The position numbers and the translations under genes are program-made. Of a stretch of 64,000 bases of DNA, positions 24,561 through 35,000 are shown one piece after another (position 1 is the first letter of the stretch; each line of letters begins with the position of its first letter). The notes under the pieces are model-generated. The model saw nothing but the letters and a program-made list of their open reading frames with translations, ran no database searches and was not told the origin of the DNA. The DNA is taken from assembly GCA_016802295.1 (NCBI GenBank), contig JAESIW010000137.1, forward strand, positions 1,169,318-1,233,317, written 5' to 3'. This stretch comes from Brachionus rotundiformis (Eukaryota; Rotifera; Eurotatoria; Ploima; Brachionidae).

Positions 24561-25170
24561 TAAACCCTCATGAAGCAATGCGTGGGATAAATTCTGAATC
24601 TTAGGTTTTAGTGCATGCATAAATGACCATTGACCAAATTCTAAAATTGGTCACCTTGTGATGCGTCTATTAAAACGCGTTTTTATTGTTTAAACGCAGC
24701 GTTAACGCCGGGTTAAAAACTGAAAATTCTCTCATAAAAATGTGAAAATAAAAAGGTAAATAAGATGCTTAAAAATTCAAGTTCTTAAGTTATGGTGCGC
24801 TGTTAAAAATGGAAAAAGAAAAAATTAAAAAATGATTAAAAATTCATTTTATTAAAAAAAAATTTGTTCATTGATAGTTCTGAAAAAGTGCCTGATAGGC
24901 ATACTCATTGGCATAAATTGGCACCCCGAACTTGGATAAATTTTAACAGTGCAAGTATCATGAAGAGGTATTTTAATTGTATAATTCAAAACCGAATGTA
25001 AAGCGAACTGGCTTGTTATTTTAAATGCGATCGTTGGTACTTATGAGTGCACTAAAACCATAAGATTCAAAATTTATCCAACGCATGGTTTCGTTGGGGT
25101 TTACCGTATTTTAGGAAATTTATCCAACGCATGGTTTCGTTGGGGTTTACCGTATTTTAGGAAATTTATC
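24561..25170. mobile_element. Foldback/MITE-like element with ~68-bp inverted ends and a 46-bp tandem duplication
   Basis: Left arm 24561-24628 (TAAACCCTCATGAAGCAATG...TTTTAGTGCATGCAT) is mirrored with about 80 percent identity by 25040-25105. The right arm includes GAGTGCACTAAAACC and ATTTATCCAACGCATGG. Beyond it the right side carries a 46-bp unit repeated exactly twice (25071-25116 and 25117-25162), plus an 8-nt start of a third. The roughly 400-bp centre is non-coding and includes AAACGCGTTT and AAACGCAGCGTTAACG. No transposase is present. The class is unknown. Confidence 0.7.
25071..25170. repeat. 46-bp perfect tandem duplication at right end of foldback element
   Basis: The unit starts AATTTATCCAACGCATGGTT and ends CCGTATTTTAGGA. 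Two copies are identical base for base, and eight bases of a third (AATTTATC) follow. Perfect identity inside a diverged element implies a recent duplication. Confidence 0.9.
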
Positions 25171-25988
25171 TTACGCTTTATCAGTTTTAATTTATCAAAA
25201 TAGCTTTAAAATAAAAATTATTATCTAATACTTACCAAAATGTCTCCAATATACATTACCAAATAATTATATTTAATTATTGTACCATTCTTAGCTTTTG
25301 GAGATTGAAAACCCACCGCATCATTAATTTTATTGCAAAATTATCAAAGTATCAATCAGAAAAAATGAATGTAAATATTTTATTAATTTAGAAGGGGTCA
25401 AATCATTTGGAACATCAGCAAGTGACAGGCTACCCTTGATTATTTTGATCTAATCAGTCATCTTGATTTACTTCACTGTTTGCTTGATATAATTTTCCAA
25501 TAGTTATCAAACAACACACAAAATTTGAAATTTATCATTATAGGTTTTTAATTTATGAACAAAAAAAGAATATAATTTTCTAATTAATTTCTAATTTTAA
25601 GATTAATAATTTTGTAGAAAACAAAGAGTGACCAGCTTGCCAAAAAAATAGCTCAAGGTATTAAAATTTGGTATTATGTAATCTCGTCTAATAATTTAAT
25701 TATTGAAAATTATAAAAAGAGGGATTATCATTAAAACCCTTCATCTTTTTCAAACATCCTTTCAAATAAAATATATTCAAAAAACTTTTTTAAAAATAAA
25801 AAACAATTAATTTAGATCAAATTTTATTCCAAATTTCAAACATAATTTAAAACATTTAGATGGTTTTATTTAAATTATCTTTCACCTTTGGAGCAATTTC
25901 AAAAAATAATCTATTTTCAATTTTTATCTTCAGTCGAATTCTTTAAATAGAAAAATTAAAAGCTCTATTTTAAAAATATTTTAGTTGA

Positions 25989-28900
25989 TTAATTTACATT
26001 TTTGATATCATCAGAAACATTGGAATTTTTTCGGCTTCTCAAAATTTTATTTAACGAAAGACTACTTGAGCTTTTACGTAAATCATTAACACCTAGTAAC
26101 TTATTGTCATTATCATCTAATTTTTCATTTACTGTTATCTTTGGCAAATCTTTAAATTTATGATGGTTGTCACTGTCGGCCACCTGATTCTTCAGTTTTC
26201 GCTCTGATTTATTCCGGGTCTAAATTAAAATAGATTAAAAACCCTGTAAAATGTCTCTCTTTCCCAACCTGCTTGTCATCTTGATCCTTTTTGACAAGGG
26301 CCACTGCTTGGTCCTTCATGACCGAATTTAGCCTTTTCAGCACATTTTTCGGCATTAAATTCTGCATCGGATTGTCATATGGTGCTGGTCGAACATTCGG
26401 CGCGGACTCGCTGAAATTTTTGGCGCCTATGCTGGTCAAATAGGAAAAATTGTACAAAGAACACTCGTTTAACCATGTAAAGTTAAATGTCATTTGATTC
26501 AATTTTGAATACAATTTATCTAGTCCTGGTCTGATTGTCTGCTCACTGAACGAGCTGAAAGCCGGAGCCTTGAGACTTGCGTACTCGGCGTTTATCAATT
26601 TAGATAGGATAAATTTCTTGAGACTTTCGTTCTTTTCGAATATGAACGGAGGTCGGATCACTGGTTCAAAGTAAGGTACGTCTTTTTTGGACATTACCGA
26701 TATCTTGGAAATAAAAATATGAATTTTTTATTATTATTTTTAATTTAATAAAATAAATTGTTTTCAATTTAAATTTTTAATAGAATTACTTTATAGCGTT
26801 TTGTGATTCCGTCTATTTTAACAGGCTGTATGATCATGAATACGTGCAAAAGCTTGGACTTGATTATGCGTGGTGAGAACACTGTGTCACTGTCTTGGAA
26901 TATTATTGTCACTCTGTCGTTGCCAATGTGGCGTTTTCTCTCAATATTTTGCTGATCTTTGTTGGAAAGTGGTAGCATTGTTGACACATGAAACATTATT
27001 TCCGATCCATCGTGTACCTCGTAGACAGATTCGAGACCTGTGTCATCATTTTTGATGTCCAACATGCCCCGAAATCTTTTTTAAAGCAAAAATTATTTGG
27101 TTGATATTTTAATTATGTTTTGCTTACTTGGTAAAATTTTTAAGGCAAACTCTTTGACCAATAAACTCCAAGAATTCATCAAATTCTTGGCTATTTTCCG
27201 AATTGCTCAATATTTCTTTTTCATTTTTTTGGCCACACTTTTGGTAAATGATACCGAAGGTAAATGTGTTCTTGAGCAAATTTTTGTCATAGGTGTTTAT
27301 GTATTCGGATGCCTTGGCAAACAAATGTTTAAAAGAAAAAATTCTTTATTCCAAACATCTTACAATCGGATGAACAATTGGTCTAATTTCGTGGAGCGGC
27401 ATATTGTTATTTATTTTTTCGAAAATGGACGAAACATGAGCCAAGCTTAAGACCGCATTTTCATCCTGGGATTCCATTCTTGTCTTGTCAAACAACTCTT
27501 TGACTTCAACTTCTTCATACCGGTTACCATCTTTGTTTCTAAGTGGAAAAAAAAGTTATTTTGATAAAAAATGGGGCCTGGCCGGGGATCGATCCCGGGA
27601 CCTCTCGCACCCTAAGCGAGAATCATACCACTAGACCACCAGGCCGCCGTTTAATCAAATCTTTATATTTAGATTTAAAAAAATCTAAAATTAAGTAGAA
27701 ACCCATGAAAATCATGATCCTAAGCAAATGGTCTTAGCATCGTAAGTAAAATAAATTGTTTTAATTAATTAAATTATTTGGTCATTTTTGAAAAATTTCG
27801 TAACTATATTTTAGAAATTTAGATAAAAATACTTTAATTTAATTTAGTTCAATATTTAAAAAATTTTAAATAAAAAATGACAACTTTGGTTAAAATTTTT
27901 TTCTAAATTTAAGCTATTTATTAATTAGTTATTTATTTTCAAATGACATTTTCTAGAAAATGGTATTTAATTAAAATTAATAGAAAAATTCATATAAAGA
28001 AAATCGTAATTCAATATCATATTTATTTTCAAAATTTTAATCTATTAAATATCTTTTTAAAATAAAGTATTAAATTTCACACAAATCAATTTTTGATTTT
28101 AACTCATGACAAAAGTGTATTTATAATAACTCATAATTTATTAGAGCAAAAATCCTAGAGGCTCTAAATCTAAATTTTACTCTTTACTTAATTTGACCAG
28201 CTTAATGAATGGAATTACTTAATTATTTTAACAGTCGACAATAATTTTATTAATACCCTAATTGCTCAATTTATTTGCCAGAAAAAGCACTTCTTGAAAA
28301 TGTTTATTCTATTTGACCCAAAAGCTTTTTAGGCCATGTTTTAATTAGATAAATAATTACCTGAATATGCATTCAAATTTATCGCTTTCGTATCGAATCG
28401 ATAGAACAAAGTTTCTATTTTTAAAAAAATAATTAAAAATTATAAATTTAGCAATTAATTTATTGCCAAATTACAGAAGCTCATTATTTTCATATTTTCC
28501 AACAAAATTAAAGTGTTCCTAGATTAGTAATAAATTATTTGGCCAAATAAAAATAAAAATAATTTTAAATCTACCTTTTTGAAGTAGTATTTTGCGTAGT
28601 TTACATAAGCCTGATTAGTTGGCACTATTTCCTCATCATGAATAAAGTACTCATTTTCTTTGCCTACAGTTAAAGCACTGTCATGTTTGCTTACGTAGCC
28701 TTCGATTATAAAGTTGTCGCCATCAATTGGTAGCAGAATTGGCACATTTTTCCATTCGGACTCTTGCGCCTTAATAATCAAAGACTAGCTTATAAAGAAG
28801 CGTAGTTAAATAAAAAATTACGCTTTTGTAGAAGCTTTCTATTTCGTTCTTTGAATCCAAATTTAAAAATAAAATATTTGAAAAGACAAAAATTTATTTT

Positions 28901-29239
28901 TTACTTCAATGGAAATGGAAGAAAAATGGGTTGACGTCTCGGATATGGAGGAGAGCTTTTGGGCAAGAAAATCGAAGCTGGTTTTGCTGCTCGGACTTGA
29001 CAAAGAATCTGAGTCAAATGTCGAATGGCTCTGGGGTGTATGGTCGACTTTCCTTTGGTTATTTGGACCTGAACTTCTTCAATAAAAACCAATTTAGAAA
29101 ATGGATCAAATTTTATCCAGCATTTCTTACTGACAATAGGATTGAGATCGATTTGTTGACCATCTCGCGGAAGGACCTGCGCGGAAAATTCGACGGTCTT
29201 CGATGCTCCTTGGCTTTTTCTTCGGCCATTTTGTTCCAA
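25989..29239 (-). CDS. RAP1GAP: Rap1 GTPase-activating protein
   Basis: Eleven exons on the minus strand: 29239-29131, 29068-28905, 28848-28822, 28769-28575, 28518-28475, 28414-28361, 27538-27364, 27312-27128, 27075-26790, 26703-26269, 26219-25989. They join in frame to 634 residues. It stimulates GTP hydrolysis by Rap1, opposing integrin and cadherin signalling. The Ser-rich N-terminus (about 90 residues) shows no clear GoLoco motif. The Rap1GAP-specific dimerisation region begins near VPILLPIDGDNFIIEGY and continues through EHFNFVGKYENNELL. The catalytic domain has TFGIIYQKCGQ, EFLEFIGQRV, GSEIMFHVSTMLP and KRHIGNDRVTIIFQD, whose Asn (about residue 367) is the family's asparagine thumb. LSKLINAEYASLKAP follows. 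The tail is Ser/Lys-rich. Exon 3 is only 27 nt, and its inclusion rests on phase and splice sites. A tRNA gene sits in the intron between 27539 and 28360. Confidence 0.93.
27566..27571 (-). terminator. Pol III terminator of intronic tRNA-Pro gene
   Basis: Six T on the minus strand begin two bases after the predicted tRNA 3' end, as expected for RNA polymerase III termination. Confidence 0.7.
27574..27645 (-). tRNA. tRNA-Pro (anticodon AGG), copy 1, inside a Rap1GAP intron
   Basis: 72 nt that fold into a full cloverleaf. The acceptor stem GGCCTGG pairs with CCAGGCC and the discriminator is C. The A box TGGTCTAGTGG is present. The anticodon stem CTCGC/GCGAG carries the loop TTAGGGT (anticodon AGG). 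The T stem CCGGG/CCCGG has the loop ATCGATC, with A instead of T at position 54. There is no intron. It lies on the same strand as the host gene and has an identical copy at 29959-30030. Confidence 0.95.
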
Positions 29240-29951
29240 AAAAAGATATTATCTCTATTGGGCTATGAAAATTTCAAATAGATAGTTAAATGATCTAGCT
29301 TGAGAAAAAAATTCAAAATTATAATTTCAAAAAGTTATATATATATTTTTATATATGTGCTTTGCTTGCTTGATTTGACTCAAAAAAAAAAGAGATAATT
29401 TTATTTTTTGTTTTATTAATGTTTATCTATTGAAAAAAAAACATCGCTTGCCTAAGAAAAAAGCTTAATGTAATTGATCCTAAAGTAAAAAGTAGCCCAA
29501 GAAATTTTTTACTCGGTCAAAATTTACTAAAATACAGAAAATTAGAAAAAAAATTCTCAACTCAAATTTCTATTTTAATTATTTAAGATATTTTGAAATT
29601 TAATTTACCTGACTGGGAGCATGATTTGTTGTAATTTCTTGAAAAAAATCACTAATTCATATTTGCTCTAGCTAGGTGCTGTAATTTTTGCCCAAAATTC
29701 AAATTAACTTAAACTCAGAGAATTTTTATATTTCTAAATTATGCCTTCCTTGATTAAAATGTTTGGGAAAACATTGGTCATAAAAATCTATCTCATTTGA
29801 AATTGGTCAATTTAAAGTTGACAAATTTTTTATGATCATTTAATAAATAGAAAAAAAAATTGATAAACGATAAATAAATAATGAGTCAACAATTTGGGTC
29901 TGTCACAGATGAATGAAAATGGAAATTTTGGTACGCAATATGTTTTGGTAG

Positions 29952-29956
29952 AAAAA
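29952..29956 (-). terminator. Pol III terminator of second tRNA-Pro gene
   Basis: Five T on the minus strand start two bases past the tRNA 3' end. Confidence 0.65.
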
Positions 29957-29958
29957 TG

Positions 29959-30030
29959 GGGCCTGGCCGGGGATCGATCCCGGGACCTCTCGCACCCTAA
30001 GCGAGAATCATACCACTAGACCACCAGGCC
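29959..30030 (-). tRNA. tRNA-Pro (anticodon AGG), copy 2
   Basis: Base-for-base identical to the intronic copy over all 72 nt. Identity extends a few bases outside on both sides (CAT at the 3' side, GGC at the 5' side on the minus strand). It lies about 720 bp upstream of the Rap1GAP start, in the same orientation, and looks like a local duplication. Confidence 0.95.
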
Positions 30031-33000
30031 GCCGGCGAAATTATCTTACTTAGCTTTAGAATAATCTCTTAACAATTATAATATGAAATATAATTGAATT
30101 CAGAATCCTTATTTTTTTTCAGAGTTAACAAAATCAAGTTTTTATTTTAAAAAATTTAGAGTTAAAAGAATATAAATAATAAAGAAGGTAAGAATTAGAA
30201 AGAGATTTTAAATTTACGCATTATTTTGAACGAATTTGTGAAGCAAAAAATGTGATTTTAATTTTTAAAAAGCTTTTTGTTTTATGTATAAATTTTTTTT
30301 AATTTATTTTAATATTAAATAACAAATTCAATTATTTTTAAATTTAGTTATTCAATTTACTTTTTTTCTAAAATTAAAAGAGCTTTCTTAAATTAAGACA
30401 TTATTTGTTCGTGAATAATCGGAGTCCTAGTTTTACTAAGCTAACTTAAATTGGCAAAATTGGCCGAAAAATAATTTTTAATATTTTTTATGTTCTTTAA
30501 TTTTAATTTTAAATTTAATTCACTTGCACTTGTAAGACTAAACAATATTTAGGTAAGAGTATTTACTCTTTAAATTATTAAAACAAAAAACAGGGATCAT
30601 GCTGAATATTCTCACCTAATTAGGATTTTAAAATAGCTTTCGCTCATTAAAAATATCAAGCTTTCTAAAAGCTTTGGTTCTTCAAAATATTAAGAAAAAT
30701 TAAAAAATAAGCATTGATATTTGTTTAAAAATCATTCTTATTAAAGTATTTAATAACATTTGGAAAAATATTAATTAAAGTTCCAAATGCGATCACGAAG
30801 CAGGTCTTATCTTTTTTCATTGATCCATGATTAATAATAAGGAAAAGTCCCAGTTAAAATGCAGCATTTATTAAAAACAATTTTTTTATACTATTTACCA
30901 ATCTCTGGCTTGATCTATGTTTTTATTTTATAAAACGAACTTTGGTCCGATGTGAGCAACTGGTGATAGTCCTCTTCAATCACCTACTGTCTAATAGAAA
31001 TATAAAACTAACTTAAAAATAATAAAAAACCCTTTTTAGTTAATTGGAAAAATGATTTTTTTAATATTTTTGAATTTTAAATAAAATTTTAAAGCAGCTA
31101 ATGAATATGATTAATTTAATGACAAAATAAAATGTAAGATTAAATTATCATTTAAATTAAAAATAAGCTTGTTTTCTGAATCATTTAGATAATTACTAAG
31201 TCTTTTTAGAAGACTTTTAAAATCAAGAATCACAACAATTAAAAATGTTTTTTTATTTTTTTAAATATTTTACACACATTCAAAAATCGAATTAATTTTT
31301 CTTAAAAATGGTCAATAATTTAAAAAAAAGATCTTGTTTTTTTTTTTTTGGAATAAAATTAAAATTAATCTTTATTTTTTTTTTCTATATTTTTAAGGGT
31401 ATAGTCAAATTTAAAATAAAAAAGTATAATTTAAGTGCTCCTTTAAAGAATAGAAGAGCTCCGACTAAATATTAGCTTGAAAAATTCATTAAAGATGCTG
31501 TCAAATTGTCAGAAACATATGAATTTCATGTTTAATAAAGAAACAAATAACATATATGGAATAATTTTAAAAAATGATTGACAAAATTAGTTTAATTACC
31601 GATAAAATGAATTTAAATGGAACTAAGTATGTGATTTGCATTCTACTTTGTGGTTAATGAATGGAATTATTTGTTTAATGAAAAGGAAATTCATATTAAG
31701 TAAATTAACCGTCAGACAGCAGTCAGCTAATTTCCTCATTTGGCTTCTTATTTTAATTTGAATATTTTGCATTTTTATTTTTAAATAATCTAACTTTTTA
31801 ATTAAAGCTATTTTAATTTATTCAAATTCTAATTTTAATCAATTAAACTATTAAAAATTGAACGAATATTTTTAAAAATCTTACACAAGCTTTAAATGGG
31901 CCAGAAAACTTGAACAAGTCTGCATTCAATCAACTTAATCTAAGCTTTCTATCAAATTTATAATCAATACAATCATATAGTCTTATTCTGTTTCTACATA
32001 GTGTGAAGAGCCTAGATCCATCCAGAACACATAATTTGAATTAAAATGATGTTTTTCGAAAACAGAACCAATTATGCTTACATTGATTAATAAAATTTGA
32101 TTTATGGTTACTTAAGTAAACATTTTGGTCGATATTTTGCATGCATTGGTATCAAGTTAGTACCACTAATAGAATAATCATCATTTTGATTGATAAATGG
32201 AAATGACGGAGTGAAATAAGATTTAATTAGCTATTTGAAATCATGTTTTAAATAAAACTTGGAAGACTTCTCTCCTTCTTCAGCTTTTTGTTCAACAATA
32301 TCAAATTTTGGATGATCATTTTTAATTTTGGTCAAATTCACTTTGCCTTTTTTGCCAAGATTTTTATAGCGAAATTTCTACAGATATGATTATTTAAGAA
32401 TACCTTTAAAGAAATATTCGATCTTATTTGATAAAAATTATTGTAATAAAATATTATTATTGAGGCAGAAACTAAAATAATTATAATCTTTGATTATTAT
32501 AAAAGATATTGATATTTTCATTGTTTTTTCTAATATATTTCCAAATCAAATGAATCCTCTATGATATGATTTTAAGTACCAACCACAATAAATTTATAAA
32601 TTAAACAAAATTCAACACTACGAGCCGGAATAAACCATAACTTTAATAAAAATCGAACTTCTTTTTGAAGCTAACACATTAGATTATTAATTTCTTAAGT
32701 TTTCAATCTCGCTCTTTCAATTTATCTTATCTTAGTTTTTATGATTTTTTCTACTCTTATATGTACTTTTTTCAAACTCAAAAGAGCGAACGTTATGTAC
32801 AAAAACAGCTATCTTAAGTTAGAAACGTCTAAAATTAATAAAAGAGATTATTTTGATGTCTGAGTAGATGCTTTTATCTGAACAAAATTTTTAAAAAAGA
32901 TTATTGTTTTTGTTTAAAATTTTCAATTGATGATATTTTTGAATAAAGATCAAGTTATGGTTCTAAGAGATTAATTTGCGATAAAAACTTTGGTTTGGCA

Positions 33001-35000
33001 TTAAACAGTGGTAAAAAAGTAATCCAGTCATAATAAGGTCTTTAAAATAATTAAACTTTGAAGCCAATTATTATATAAGTAATTTGACAAAATTTTTAAG
33101 TTTGATTTAAAGGCTAAATAAATTTAAAATCTATTATATTAGATTTAAAAATGAGTTTAGTAAATATGGTCGAGTTTGGTACAAAAATAATATCTCTTCT
33201 AAGTCTGGAAAACATAAAATATTCCCTTCTAAAAATGGTGATTTTACCACTATATTACATTTAATTTCATTTGAAAATAAATAACACATTAATGAATAAT
33301 GCATGATGCATTTAGAGAACCATCTTGTTCTTGAATTTTTAGTTCTTGATTCTGTTTTTTCTGTACCTATTTTAACAAAACGGTTTACTATGCAAAAAGA
33401 TTAATTTAAAAGCAGAATATTTTTTTTAAATTTACCACATTTAAATCTTTTTTGTTTTGGTAATTCTAATTTATTCTTATTACTTTAGTTAAGCCCATTG
33501 ACAAATTGAAATACAATTTACTTATAAAAAAAAACAAAAAAATTTACTATTAAGTGTCTTTCAATAAAGTAAAAAGAATTTTTTTGATAATAAATTTTAA
33601 CTAAAATAAATAAATAATTATTAAGTATTCTTAAACAAAATTATTTTTTATCTAGAAGTAAAATTATTTTTCAAATATTTTAGATCTCTGAAAACCCTAA
33701 AATTTTTTGGTACAGAACTGGGACAGTTTGTTTGTTTTATTTGACCTCATTTTAACATTTTTCTAACTGAATTTAAATTGAATAATTGATGCACAACCGC
33801 AGCTTTAATAAGAAAATTTTTAATTAGGTTTATTAATTTGGTCTTTGCTTAAGGTGTTAAAAGTAGTGCAACTCTTGGGATTTTGTCTCTTGTTATTTTT
33901 AATACATGTGCAACTCACTTAAGTTATCTTCTGTGTATTTTATATAGATTGGCTCAGTTCTAGTTTTTGTACAGCTTCTCAATTATTACGAAAGACTTTA
34001 AATTTTTCGAAGATCCCTACCATTCATTTTCCAACATTCAGATTCACATGGTAATGTAAAGTCTAGATTTGATTGAGTCTTAAGAGAAATAAAGATTAAA
34101 GAAGAATACAATAGGGATATAATTTGGTCCTCAAACTGAGAGGTGACATTTTTTTAATTAATTAATATATCTAAGTTTAAAGAATGAGCTATTGGCCTTA
34201 TCTAGTCTTTGTCAAAGATTACGTAGCCATTTCATTAAACTTCTAAGACCGGTTCCTGAATAGGGTTCAATAAAGAGCTGAAAACTCAATAAAAAGAGTA
34301 AAATATCCATGAGCCTTGAAGATAATCAACTAAAAGATAAATATTAAACAGCCAATTTAGAAAAAAAATATCACAAAACCAGAAAATTCTCCAGTAAATA
34401 AATTTCTCATAGTATAAACAATTTTACTTGTATTCTTAGCTAAATTTGCTAGGTTTTTCAAAATTTATTACCAAGATTCTAAATACAAAAATATGGAATT
34501 ATAAATAATCCTTAATTTTTTATTATTCGAGTCAAAAAACAGATTATTTTAGTAAAATTTTAAGCAGAAATAATCTATCTAAATATTCACATTGAATTTC
34601 TTAATTTAGTTTGCTTGATTGAGAAGAGCATTTGGCAAAGTTTCATATTTATCAGACTGAGCCAAATTTTTAAATAAAATAAAATTAAATATTTGTTTTA
34701 TTTTTTTATTAAAACTGTGACATTAACAATTACACTCAACAAAAATAAATTTCGTAAAGCGATAGTAAAAAAAACAGCATCCATTAAATTGAAAATATAA
34801 AAAAAAATCATTTTAAAAAATTCATCAAGAAAAAAATTAGTCATTCTAAGAACATTAATTAGAATAAAACAAAACAATTAAATAATTAGTTGTTTTTTTT
34901 TTTTTGCTATATCATTTAAATTTAATTTTAAAATGTTCATTAAATCTCAAAAAATTTTTAAACTCTACATTAAAATTATTCTTTTTCTTAAAAAAAAGCT

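Larger units (their letters stand above)
24224..25988. other. Intergenic region between convergent transporter and Rap1GAP genes
   Basis: No gene supported. It holds the foldback element at 24561-25170, with AT-rich filler on both sides. Confidence 0.5.
29240..35000. other. Long intergenic region between Rap1GAP and PAK4-like genes
   Basis: About 5.8 kb of AT-rich DNA. The only supported gene is the tRNA at 29959-30030. Short TA-repeat (29336-29360) and poly-T tracts occur. I found no protein-coding exon on either strand, but very short exons would be missed. Confidence 0.5.

Noticed and set aside
24561..25170. CRISPR-like array
   Set aside because: The two 46-bp units abut directly without spacers, and the context is an animal genome.
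27097..27450. 117-codon plus-strand ORF
   Set aside because: Antisense to Rap1GAP exons 7 and 8, which carry family motifs and correct splice phases.
33840..34300. Tc1-like transposase remnant
   Set aside because: One short reading (FQHSDSHGNVK) faintly recalled a transposase motif, but spacing and surrounding residues did not fit and it is interrupted at once.
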